Both the position numbers and the translations under genes were made by a program. From a bacterium (GTDB lineage Bacteria > Planctomycetota > UBA11346), in the NCBI GenBank assembly GCA_020049615.1, contig JAIFKN010000125.1, positions 1 to 5,783 of the forward strand: DNA of 5,783 nt. Reading direction: 5' to 3'. Below, piece by piece: positions 1-5,783 of this stretch. The notes under the pieces were generated by a model. It worked only from the letters and a program-made list of their open reading frames with translations, ran no database searches and was not told where the DNA came from. How positions within the stretch are numbered: the first letter of the stretch is position 1; every line of letters begins with the position of its first letter.

Positions 1-98
1 ACTACAATCGCGACAGGAATGTGACCGCAGCCGACCAACTGATCGCCAGAAGCAATCCGACTCCCCTGAACGCCATCCTGCTGATCACCGTCCCCTGA
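1..98 (+). CDS. C-terminal end of an upstream secreted protein with a dockerin-like calcium loop (5' partial)
   Basis: Only the last 31 codons are present, read from base 3 to the TGA at 96-98; the gene begins before the window. The peptide starts YNRDRNVTAADQLIARSNP and ends LLITVP. It fits the second repeat of a type I dockerin-like / EF-hand loop (D-x-N-x-D-x-x-V-x-x-x-D), with N and D at loop positions 3 and 5 and the final D in TAAD. The residue before Y ends in AC, so it could be the GAC aspartate that opens the loop, but this cannot be confirmed here. Known family pattern: such loops bind calcium and sit at the extreme C-terminus of exported proteins. The giant gene downstream carries the same VTAADQL core near its own end, so the two are probably paralogous at least in this module. 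The function of the rest of the protein is unknown. Confidence 0.8.
   Translation, partial: YNRDRNVTAADQLIARSNPTPLNAILLITVP
21..59 (+). repeat. Dockerin-like core shared with 5741-5779 (copy in the upstream gene)
   Basis: This 39-base stretch encodes VTAADQLIARSNP and matches 5741-5779 (VTAADQLGARANP) at 29 of 39 bases, including an identical run of 14 bases (27-40 against 5747-5760). It indicates a common origin of the two loops, one being the second repeat of the upstream protein and the other the first repeat of the giant protein. Confidence 0.75.
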
Positions 99-106
99 GC
101 GCCGAC

Positions 107-121
107 AAGGGCCATGCCATG
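107..121 (+). promoter_or_regulatory. Shine-Dalgarno-like site that decides the start of the giant gene
   Basis: AAGGG at 107-111 lies seven bases before the ATG at 119, a normal spacing. A nearer ATG at 114 is only two bases from the purine run and meets a stop after two codons (ATG CCA TGA), so it is not the start. The whole gap between the upstream stop (98) and this ATG is 20 bases, which leaves little room for a promoter or terminator and supports co-transcription of the two genes. Confidence 0.6.
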
Positions 122-238
122 ACCTCACGTATCCCGCACCAGCCCGGCAGCCGTCGAACCACTCCGTCGTTAGCGCGATCCGCGTCGCTCCTGGGGCTCA
201 TCGTCGCTTTCGTCGCCTGCGCCTCATCCCTGCAGGCG
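119..238 (+). other. Signal peptide of the giant protein (residues 1-40)
   Basis: The N-terminus has a long arginine-containing n-region (residues 1-21), then a hydrophobic core LLGLIVAFVA (24-33), then a small polar stretch SSLQA before Q41, giving a plausible signal peptidase I cut after Ala40. This implies export through the Sec system. Cys34 in FVAC is a poor lipobox, because -3 is Phe and -2 Val, so a lipoprotein is less likely. Arg12-Arg13 is a twin arginine but lacks the following Phe-Leu of a Tat signal. Confidence 0.75.
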
Positions 239-3200
239 CAGGTCGGCGGCGGGTATGCCGGCGGCGGTCTCCAGGGCGAATACTTCGCCAACCCCACCCT
301 CAGCGGATCGCCGGCCTTCATCCGGCGCGAGTTGCGCCTGGATTTCGACTGGGGCACCGTGCTGCCCATCGGCGGGTCGAACGATCCTCGCTACCGGAAC
401 TTCCCGGTAGACAGCTTTTCGGCCCGCTACACCGGCGTAGTCATCGCCGCCTTCAGCGAGACCTACACTTTCAAGGCCAGGGCCGACGACGGGGTGCGGG
501 TCTTCATCCGACCCGAGGGCGGCACCTCCTGGGTCACCGTGATCGACCAGTGGAACGCGCCCGGCACCTACACCGCCACCAGGGCCCTGGTCAAGGGTGC
601 ACGGTATGGACTCAAGGTCGAGTACCGCGAGATCGCCGGCCCTGCCGCGCTGCGCCTGCTGTGGTCGAGTCCCAGCACTCCGGAGGAGGTCATCGACCCG
701 ACCATGAACCAGGGCTTCAACGTCAACTTCTGGGGTTCGGTCTTCGCCGATCTCGCCAAGAGCGGGCGCAATAATTGGCAGGACAACGGTAACGGGGCCG
801 TGACCACCGACGCCAACGGCTGGCCGCAGAACGATGCCGCGCTCGTGGTGCAGGAAACCATGAATGTGGGTCTGGATGTGGACCCGTTGATGGAAGGCGT
901 CACCACCTTCTCCTTCAAGGGTCGCGCCGAGGTGAGCCTGTCGGGCAACCTGGTCGGCAGTATCGACGAGACGACGCCTGCCTACACCTACGATGCGGGC
1001 ACCAACACCACGACCGGCACCTTCCGCATGACCTCCAATGGCTGGAACGCAGGCTATTTCAAGCTTTCCAACACCGACCGTACCGGCCAGACTCCCGCCC
1101 GGAAGAACGGCGTCTCCGATCTCAAGATGATGCGCCCCACCGTCCCCGGCGGTTCCACGCCCTACGCCGTCGGCACGATCTACACCGACCAGGCCCGCGC
1201 CGCCGCCGCCAAGTTCACCTCGCTGCGCGTCAATCTCAACAACGCCAGCGGCGAGCGCCTGTGGAGCGACCGCACCACGCCGACCTTCTTCAATCAGTCC
1301 GTCGGCAAGGCCACGAAGAACTTCTACACCTATGAAGGCGGCGTGGATCCCGCCCCAGCGGACTACTCCAATGGCGCATCGTTGGAGTATGAGATCATGC
1401 TCTGCAATGAGGCCGGCGTCGATCTCTACTACAACCTGCCCGCGATGGCCTCGGGCTGGACGCTGGTGGACACCACCAGCTATGTCTACAAGGCCGCGCA
1501 ACTGATCCGCTTCGGCTCCGACGGCGTCAACCCGTATTCCGCTCCGACCGCCAATCCGGTCTATCCGCCGCTCAATCCCAACCTCCGCGTCTATGTCGAA
1601 TTCTCAAACGAGGTGTGGAACCCCTTCGGCGCGGCCTTCCGTCAGTATTTCGATGTCAACGAGATGATGAAGGTCGATGCGCGCACCGCCCTGGGCATCC
1701 CGACCCCCGACGATGTCAACGACCCGCTCGCCCGGCCTACCGACTTCGCCATCCTGAACTTCGACAACCTGCCCACCACCAAGGAGGCCGACGGCAACTT
1801 CACCAGCGCCAACGATTGGCGCATGCGCAAGATCATCCTGCGCGCCGTGCAGATCAGCACCATCTTCCGCGGCGTGTGGGGCGATGCCAACATGGGCCCC
1901 CGGGTCCGGATGCTCTACGAGTGGCAATATGCGGATGCCAACGCCACCGCCAGCGCCCCGCTGAAGTTCGTCAATGACTACTTCAACAATGGTGATGGCC
2001 TGACCCACGTCGCTACGCCCCACCCGGTCAAATACTACTTCTGGGGCGGCGGCGGCGCCTCCTATTACGGCGCGGTCAACGGTTACGGCGTCACGAACCA
2101 GCTGGTGAATCCCGGCTTCGAGACTCCTGTGGTCGCCAACGGCTACCATCCCGCCCCGACCGGCAGCGGCTGGACCTTCACGGGCACCGCTGGAATAGCC
2201 CGCGACGCCGGTGCGGCTGACGACATCCCGCCCGGCTGGGAAGGCTCGGACCAGTGCGCCTACATCGCTGGCACCGGCTCGATCTCCAGGCAGGTCACCA
2301 TCCCCGCCACCCAGGTGGCCAACGCCTACGCCTTCGTCTTCAAGGCGTTGAACCGGATCAAGACCGGTGGCACGATTGCCGACACCCAGAAACTGAAGCT
2401 GTTCGTCAACGGGGTTGAATCGAACTGGAAATCCTTCAATCAGAACGAGGGGGGCTATACGCCCACGGGCTACGACGCCAGCAACCCCTGGAACTCCCTG
2501 GTGGTCTTCTGGAGCCCCGACACCCCCTATTACTCATCGAACACGTTCACCGCCGCACCTGGCTCGACCGTCACCCTGCGCATCGACGGCGTCGGCGCCG
2601 CCGACCAGATCGCCTTCCTCGAAGAGGTCCGCCTGACCTCCGTTGACCAGATGTTCGCCGACGGCTTCCCCGGCGGCGGTGAGGCCCTGGGCCAACCGGT
2701 CGGCTTCGGCTATCAGAGCGGGCTCAACTCCCAGGCCTCGTGGGCCTTGGCCTACGGCCTGACGTATGTGACCTACGAGGGCGGCTGGTCGCTGGGCGGC
2801 GACACCGGCGGCACTCCGTTGCAGAACACCGGCAAGTTCCATTCCCCGGATGCCGCCATCGCCAATGCCAAGGCGATCGACATGTTCCACCAGGCCGGCG
2901 GCTACCTGAATACTTTCGGAACCTACAGCCTGTGGCCGGACTGGCAGGAAGTCATGAAGGAGGATGGCCTGAGCGACGTGTCCCAATACCCGCTCATCTA
3001 TTCCCAGGATGAGCGCATGAACGCGCTGCCCGCCGAACCTGCCAACGGCGTGTTCCTGCCCAACAGCCTCACCACCGGCAATCTGGCCCTGGCCAGCGGC
3101 GGCGCCAGCAGCGGCACCATCACCGGCCGTGAGTGGATCAGTTGGAACATCATTTCCACCACCACCAACGACTACACCACCGCCATCACCACCACGGTCG

Positions 3201-5783
3201 GCGGAACCGCCCAACTCTGGCTTGACGGCGTACCCGTGGGCACGCCATTCACCACCGGGGGCACCATCACCATCACGGTCCCCTTGACCAAAGGCATTCA
3301 TGGCCTGCGGCTGCAGGGACTCACCGGCGCCTCGACGGTCCAGAGCATCGGTCTTGGCATCTCTGGGGCTCCGGCGCCAACCACCATCACCACGATCACC
3401 GACGGGAGCGGCACGAAGATCGTCAATTGGGCGGCCGTGTCCGGCGCCACCGGCTACATCGTGCGCTGGGGCACCGACAGCGGCGTCTACCTGAGCAGTG
3501 CCACGGTCACCTCCGGCACCGCTCTGACGCTCAGCGGACTGGCGCACGATCAGGTCTATTACCTCGTCGTCATCGTCTTCAACGCCGTCGGCCTCAGCGT
3601 GCCTTCACCCGAAGTGGGCACCACGGCCCTGATCGACGGCCAGGTCGGCCACCTCGCCCGCTGGGAGTTCGCCGGCGCCACCGGGGCCGAGGCCACCGCG
3701 CCGCCCACGTCCAGCACCTCGCGGCTCATCATCGCGGATCTCGCCCGCGGTCCCGGCTTGAGGCTTTCCGGCTACGACGTCGGCATCACCAGCGACAGCT
3801 TCGCCTACCAGCAGGTCGACGACACCGGGTCGACCACGGTGGCCCAAGCGATGACCCTGGGCCACTATACCCAGTTCACCGTCACACCAAAGCCGGGTAC
3901 CACGGTCTCGGTCGGCAGCCTCGCGTACACGCCCTACTGGCAAGACACCGCACCGGCGGCACCCGGCGGCGGCATCGCCTACAGCGTGAATGGCGGCGCA
4001 TTCATCCTCGCGACGGTATCAGGCACGCCCAGCAGCAATTCCGGCGCTCCGCTCACCGCGACCCTCGCTGGCGTCGCCGCCCTGCAGAACCTCACCGTGC
4101 CGGTCACCTTCCGCCTGCTCCAGCCCAACCTCGGTGAATACTCCTTTGCCGGCGTCGGCCGCTACGCTGGCGGCGACGATATCGTGCTGCTGGGCAGCGT
4201 GGCCAGCGTGGTGGCCCCGACCTTCACCAGTGCGGTCCCGGCCAGCGGGGTGAGGAATGCGGCATACACCCACACCTACACCGCGTCCGGCACGGCGCCG
4301 ATCAGCTACAGCCTGACCTCCGGCGCCCTGCCGAGCGGCCTGACCCTGACCACGGCTGGCGTCCTCAGCGGCACACCGACGGCGACGGGCACATTCTCCG
4401 GCACGGTGACGGCGGCCAACGGCACGCCGCCCAACGCGACGCAGTCCTTCACCCTGGTGATCAGCGCCGTAGCCGTGGCCCCGGTGATCACCAGCGCTGC
4501 ACCGGCCGGTGGCGAGGTGGGCACGGCCTACAGCCACGCCTACAGTGCCAGCGGCACGGCGCCGATCACCTACAGCCTGACCGCCGGCGCCCTGCCGGGC
4601 GGCCTGACCCTGAGCAGCGCCGGCCTCTTGCGCGGCACGCCGACGACGGCGGGCACCTTCACCGGCACCGTAACCGCGACCAACGGCACGACGCCCAGTG
4701 CGCAAGCCTTCAGCATCGTGATCGACCCGGCCCCGGTGGCGCCGTCGTTCACCGGCGCGGCTCCGGCCGGTGGTGTGGTGGGCACGGCCTACAGCCACAC
4801 CTTCACGGCCAGCGGGGCTGCTCCGATCGGCTATAGCGTGATGTACGGCACCCTGCCCAGCGGCCTGACCCTGAGCAGCGCCGGCGTCCTGAGCGGCACT
4901 CCGACAATGGCGGGAACGTTCACCATCATCGTGACGGCGGCCAACGGCACGCTGCCCAACGCGGCCAGGACCTGCAGCATCACGATCAGCGCCGCCCCGG
5001 TGGTGTTGACCATCACCAGCCCGGCTCCGGCCGGCGGCGTGGTCGGCGCGGCCTACAGCCACACCTACAGCGCGAGCGGCACGGGGCCGATCACCTACAG
5101 CGTGACCGCCGGCGCCCTGCCTGGTGGCTTGACCCTGACGGCGGCCGGCGTCCTGAGCGGCACGCCGACGACGGCGGGCACCTTCTCCGGCACGGTGACG
5201 GCGGGCAACGGCACGCCGCCCGAGGCGACGCAGGCCTTCAGCATCGTGGTCGGCATTTCAACCGCGACCGTGGCCGGCGTCCATGTGTTCTACAACAATT
5301 CAGCCTGGGACGGGAACAACGCCGCTGCCGAGGCGGCGGATGACGCGGCCATCGCCACCGACAAGGCGGCGCTGCGGCCGGGCCAGACCGCGACCTTCGC
5401 GAACTACTCGTCCTTCAACAAGGGCCTCAACGGCCTGATGGTCGATGTCGCCAATCTGGCGGGAACCCCGGTCGCTGGCGACTTCGCCTTCACGATCGGG
5501 AATACCAATACGCCAGCCACCTGGGCGGCGGCGAGCGCCCCGACCACCATCGCGGTGCGGGCCGGAGCCGGCGTCGGCGGCAGTTCCCGGATCACCCTGA
5601 TCTGGGCCAACAACGCCATCGCGAAGACCTGGCTGCAGGTCACGGTCAAGGCCACCGCCAATACCGGCCTGCCAGCGGATTCCGTGTTCTATGTCGGCAA
5701 CGCCATCGGCGAATGCGGCAACAGTGCGTCCAATGCCCAGGTCACGGCAGCCGACCAACTTGGAGCGCGAGCCAATCCGTTGA
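119..5783 (+). CDS. Giant secreted multidomain glycoside-hydrolase-like protein with PA14, FN3, He_PIG repeats and dockerin-like tail (3' partial)
   Basis: The frame runs 1888 codons without a stop and leaves the window one base into the next codon, so the C-terminus is missing, probably by a few dozen residues. The first in-frame ATG has a Shine-Dalgarno-like AAGGG and is followed directly by a signal peptide, which supports this start. Domains in order: PA14 (50-193), clan GH-A-like catalytic region (197-974) with an inserted beta-sandwich (660-840), beta-sandwich (978-1083), FN3 (1085-1171), unassigned beta domain (1172-1361), four He_PIG repeats (1365-1713), and a C-terminal module with a dockerin-like loop (1715 onward). 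Inferred role: exported enzyme acting on an extracellular polysaccharide; the substrate cannot be told from sequence. It lies 20 bases downstream of a gene with a similar tail and is likely in one operon with it. Cysteines are very few. Alternative: a catalytically inactive glycan-binding or adhesion protein. Confidence is high for the gene, moderate for hydrolase activity. Confidence 0.93.
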   Translation, partial: MTSRIPHQPGSRRTTPSLARSASLLGLIVAFVACASSLQAQVGGGYAGGGLQGEYFANPTLSGSPAFIRRELRLDFDWGTVLPIGGSNDPRYRNFPVDSFSARYTGVVIAAFSETYTFKARADDGVRVFIRPEGGTSWVTVIDQWNAPGTYTATRALVKGARYGLKVEYREIAGPAALRLLWSSPSTPEEVIDPTMNQGFNVNFWGSVFADLAKSGRNNWQDNGNGAVTTDANGWPQNDAALVVQETMNVGLDVDPLMEGVTTFSFKGRAEVSLSGNLVGSIDETTPAYTYDAGTNTTTGTFRMTSNGWNAGYFKLSNTDRTGQTPARKNGVSDLKMMRPTVPGGSTPYAVGTIYTDQARAAAAKFTSLRVNLNNASGERLWSDRTTPTFFNQSVGKATKNFYTYEGGVDPAPADYSNGASLEYEIMLCNEAGVDLYYNLPAMASGWTLVDTTSYVYKAAQLIRFGSDGVNPYSAPTANPVYPPLNPNLRVYVEFSNEVWNPFGAAFRQYFDVNEMMKVDARTALGIPTPDDVNDPLARPTDFAILNFDNLPTTKEADGNFTSANDWRMRKIILRAVQISTIFRGVWGDANMGPRVRMLYEWQYADANATASAPLKFVNDYFNNGDGLTHVATPHPVKYYFWGGGGASYYGAVNGYGVTNQLVNPGFETPVVANGYHPAPTGSGWTFTGTAGIARDAGAADDIPPGWEGSDQCAYIAGTGSISRQVTIPATQVANAYAFVFKALNRIKTGGTIADTQKLKLFVNGVESNWKSFNQNEGGYTPTGYDASNPWNSLVVFWSPDTPYYSSNTFTAAPGSTVTLRIDGVGAADQIAFLEEVRLTSVDQMFADGFPGGGEALGQPVGFGYQSGLNSQASWALAYGLTYVTYEGGWSLGGDTGGTPLQNTGKFHSPDAAIANAKAIDMFHQAGGYLNTFGTYSLWPDWQEVMKEDGLSDVSQYPLIYSQDERMNALPAEPANGVFLPNSLTTGNLALASGGASSGTITGREWISWNIISTTTNDYTTAITTTVGGTAQLWLDGVPVGTPFTTGGTITITVPLTKGIHGLRLQGLTGASTVQSIGLGISGAPAPTTITTITDGSGTKIVNWAAVSGATGYIVRWGTDSGVYLSSATVTSGTALTLSGLAHDQVYYLVVIVFNAVGLSVPSPEVGTTALIDGQVGHLARWEFAGATGAEATAPPTSSTSRLIIADLARGPGLRLSGYDVGITSDSFAYQQVDDTGSTTVAQAMTLGHYTQFTVTPKPGTTVSVGSLAYTPYWQDTAPAAPGGGIAYSVNGGAFILATVSGTPSSNSGAPLTATLAGVAALQNLTVPVTFRLLQPNLGEYSFAGVGRYAGGDDIVLLGSVASVVAPTFTSAVPASGVRNAAYTHTYTASGTAPISYSLTSGALPSGLTLTTAGVLSGTPTATGTFSGTVTAANGTPPNATQSFTLVISAVAVAPVITSAAPAGGEVGTAYSHAYSASGTAPITYSLTAGALPGGLTLSSAGLLRGTPTTAGTFTGTVTATNGTTPSAQAFSIVIDPAPVAPSFTGAAPAGGVVGTAYSHTFTASGAAPIGYSVMYGTLPSGLTLSSAGVLSGTPTMAGTFTIIVTAANGTLPNAARTCSITISAAPVVLTITSPAPAGGVVGAAYSHTYSASGTGPITYSVTAGALPGGLTLTAAGVLSGTPTTAGTFSGTVTAGNGTPPEATQAFSIVVGISTATVAGVHVFYNNSAWDGNNAAAEAADDAAIATDKAALRPGQTATFANYSSFNKGLNGLMVDVANLAGTPVAGDFAFTIGNTNTPATWAAASAPTTIAVRAGAGVGGSSRITLIWANNAIAKTWLQVTVKATANTGLPADSVFYVGNAIGECGNSASNAQVTAADQLGARANPL
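266..697 (+). other. PA14 domain (about residues 50-193)
   Basis: The segment opens GLQGEYFAN, the usual PA14 beginning, and continues with DSFSARYTG near residue 98, a DDGVRVFI strand at 123-130 (the typical ADDGVRL-like core), and closes with AALRLLWSS at 176-184, matching the family's final strand. PA14 is a beta-barrel known in glycosidases, adhesins and toxins and often binds carbohydrate. Here it directly follows the signal peptide and precedes the catalytic region, so a substrate-targeting role is inferred. Confidence 0.85.
707..3040 (+). other. Clan GH-A-like glycoside hydrolase region (about residues 197-974)
   Basis: A beta-rich lead-in (197-340, with NGWPQND near 233-239) precedes a probable TIM barrel from about FTSLRVNLN (366-373). 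Further along come EYEIMLCNEAG, DLYYNLPA, and VYVEFSNEVWN (491-501); the Asn497-Glu498 pair matches the clan GH-A rule that the acid/base Glu follows Asn. WRMRKIILRAVQI and YYFWGGGGASYYG look like later barrel elements. After an inserted domain the chain resumes at SVDQMFADGF and reaches LTYVTYEGGWS (881-891), where Glu887 is the candidate nucleophile. The order (acid/base first, nucleophile about 390 residues later, including a roughly 180-residue insert) suits strands 4 and 7 of such a barrel. I recall similar SNEVWN / YEGG proteins in environmental bacteria, often annotated only as hypothetical or cellulose-binding. The exact CAZy family and substrate are not assigned. Confidence 0.65.
2096..2638 (+). 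other. Carbohydrate-binding-like beta-sandwich inserted in the catalytic region (about residues 660-840)
   Basis: The segment starts NQLVNPGFETP, the usual opening of galactose-binding-like or CBM4/9-like beta-sandwiches, followed by GSGWTFTGTAGIARD, an AYIAGTGSISRQVTI strand pair, AYAFVFKALNR, LKLFVNGVE, and a closing stretch VTLRIDGVGAADQIAFLEEVRL. This strand pattern is typical of NPGFE-type domains that bind glycans. It lies between YYFWGGGGASYYG and SVDQMFADGF, both of which read as parts of the hydrolase, so it is an insertion and not a flanking module. Sugar binding is inferred from family resemblance only. Confidence 0.7.
3050..3367 (+). other. Beta-sandwich domain after the catalytic region (about residues 978-1083)
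   Basis: The stretch holds GREWISWNII, a Thr-rich strand region, TAQLWLDGVPVG, an ITVPLTKGIHGLRLQG run and a last strand near SIGLGIS. The order DYT..., then LWLDG, then TKGIHGLRL resembles CBM6-like carbohydrate-binding modules, in which a 'G.H.L.L' strand comes near the end. It is weaker than the PA14 and NPGFE matches, so it may simply be a linker beta-sandwich. Codons around 3155-3200 are rich in ACC (Thr). Confidence 0.45.
3371..3631 (+). other. Fibronectin type III domain (about residues 1085-1171)
   Basis: The segment has the FN3 strand signature: proline-rich entry PAPTTI, a Trp in KIVNWAAVSGATGYIVRWG (B and C strands with the typical W...V.GA.GY.V sequence), LTLSGLAHDQVYYLVVIVFN (the L.L..Y.. 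tyrosine corner and F strand) and a last N-A-V-G-L-S-V-PS segment. Length of about 87 residues is normal. FN3 modules in bacterial glycosidases usually act as spacers between catalytic and binding parts. Confidence 0.85.
3632..4201 (+). other. Unassigned beta-rich domain (about residues 1172-1361)
   Basis: This roughly 190-residue stretch between FN3 and the Ig-like repeats has LARWEFAGATG at its start, a DLARGPGLRLSG segment, HYTQFTVTPKPG, IAYSVNGGAF and a closing LGEYSFAGVGRYAGG-DDIVLLG. The 'W-F/D-F.g..g.e' opening and a 'RGPGL' midpart recall a beta-sandwich module seen repeatedly in secreted proteins of planctomycete and verrucomicrobial type, but I cannot name a family. A ligand-binding or structural role is possible; none is shown by the sequence. 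Confidence 0.5.
4211..5257 (+). repeat. Four tandem Ig-like He_PIG repeats (87-88 residues each)
   Basis: Four in-frame units start at 4211, 4475, 4736 and 5000 (residues 1365, 1453, 1540 and 1628). Each follows the same plan: a TS-x-x-PA-GG opening, AYSHTYSASG, API-YS, ALP-GLTL, AGVLSGTP, AGTF-GTVTA-NGT, then a closing F-I-strand. This is the putative Ig (He_PIG, cadherin-like) pattern with the GLTL...G.LSGTPT core. The units are also very alike at the DNA level, implying duplication within the gene. Such arrays usually form stalks that hold the enzyme away from its C-terminal attachment. The third unit is the most divergent: MYGT replaces the usual TAG and Cys1619 stands where others have Phe. 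Confidence 0.9.
5261..5783 (+). other. C-terminal module with first dockerin-like repeat, cut by the window edge (residue 1715 onward)
   Basis: After the Ig-like repeats comes VHVFYNNSAWDGNN, an Ala/Asp-rich helix-like DDAAIATDKAALRPG, FANYSSFNKGLNGLMVDV, and a strand-rich part ending FYVGNAIGECGNS. It then enters NAQVTAADQLGARANP. I recognise this 'FYNNS-DGNN...FGNAIGE-GNS...ATDE' layout as a C-terminal module in large exported proteins of planctomycete-type bacteria, where two EF-hand-like repeats follow. The first loop here is degenerate (N1868, A1870, N1872, D1879 at positions 1, 3, 5 and 12). The second repeat should lie just beyond the edge. The inferred role is calcium-dependent docking or anchoring; no partner cohesin is visible. 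Confidence 0.7.
5741..5779 (+). repeat. Dockerin-like core shared with 21-59 (copy in the giant gene)
   Basis: This is the partner of the stretch at 21-59, in the giant gene's own frame (residues 1875-1887). The ATCCG at its end and the 14-base identical run are shared. The differences fall mostly between the Leu codon and the Arg codon of DQL-x-AR. Confidence 0.75.

Noticed and set aside
114..122. ATG at 114 as the start
   Set aside because: It gives ATG CCA TGA, a two-codon peptide, in a different frame from the long gene, and is too close to the purine run.
151..172. Tat signal at Arg12-Arg13
   Set aside because: The twin arginine lacks the Phe/Leu residues expected after it and lies well ahead of a strongly hydrophobic core, so Sec export is the simpler reading.
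224..1501. Minus-strand open frame of 425 codons
   Set aside because: It lies wholly opposite the giant gene. The plus frame here has recognisable PA14 and hydrolase motifs and GC-biased third positions, which clears stops from the opposite strand. The predicted peptide is rich in G, A, V and R with no domain I recognise.
3155..3200. ACC-rich tract as a microsatellite
   Set aside because: It is an imperfect run of Thr codons in frame (TTTND-YTTA-ITTT) and fits a Thr-rich beta-sandwich; there is no clean repeat unit.
2534..3547. Minus-strand open frame of 337 codons
   Set aside because: It is a shadow of the hydrolase and FN3 coding region, with low-complexity G/A/R composition and no motif or ribosome site.
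3427..4137. Plus-strand open frame of 236 codons in another frame
   Set aside because: It is His/Arg-rich with no domain, and overlaps the FN3 and following domain of the real frame throughout.
4019..5062. Minus-strand open frame of 347 codons across the Ig-like repeats
   Set aside because: Its repetitive Arg/Gly/Ala composition is just the complement of the repeats. The plus-strand reading gives proper He_PIG domains.
5781..5783. TGA at the very end of the window as the stop of the giant gene
   Set aside because: It is out of frame: the gene reads CCG TTG A at the edge. Using it would need a frameshift, and the preceding codons (ARANP) match the loop pattern in the open frame.

Overview
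The window is GC-rich and strongly GC-biased at third codon positions. It is filled almost entirely by one very long plus-strand reading frame, open from the ATG at 119 to the right edge (1888 codons, no stop). A short upstream fragment (1-98) is the last 31 codons of another gene, whose stop lies 20 bases before that ATG. The style (giant secreted protein, PA14, a clan GH-A-like catalytic region, FN3, He_PIG repeats, and a C-terminal module ending in dockerin-like calcium loops) suggests a bacterium of the Planctomycetota/Verrucomicrobiota/Lentisphaerota group. That placement rests on remembered domain style, not on a search.

Layout: 1-98, C-terminal end of a gene finishing in a dockerin-like EF-hand loop; 99-118, a short spacer with a Shine-Dalgarno-like AAGGG; 119->5783, the giant gene. 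Its product reads, in order: signal peptide (about residues 1-40), PA14 domain (50-193), a long glycoside-hydrolase-like region (197-974) with a carbohydrate-binding-like beta-sandwich inserted in it (660-840), a further beta-sandwich (978-1083), an FN3 domain (1085-1171), an unassigned beta-rich domain (1172-1361), four tandem Ig-like He_PIG repeats of 87-88 residues (1365-1713), and a C-terminal module (1715 to the edge) that stops inside the first of two expected dockerin-like repeats.

The likely job is an exported polysaccharide-degrading enzyme. The candidate catalytic pair is Glu498 (in SNEVWN) and Glu887 (in YEGGW), with accessory domains for glycan binding and spacing and a terminal module for docking or surface attachment. 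The upstream gene ends in the same kind of module and is close enough to be co-transcribed, so the window probably samples a tandem set of exported proteins sharing one tail. The large minus-strand open frames are shadows of the GC-rich coding strand. I saw no RNA genes, mobile elements, CRISPR arrays or convincing terminators.
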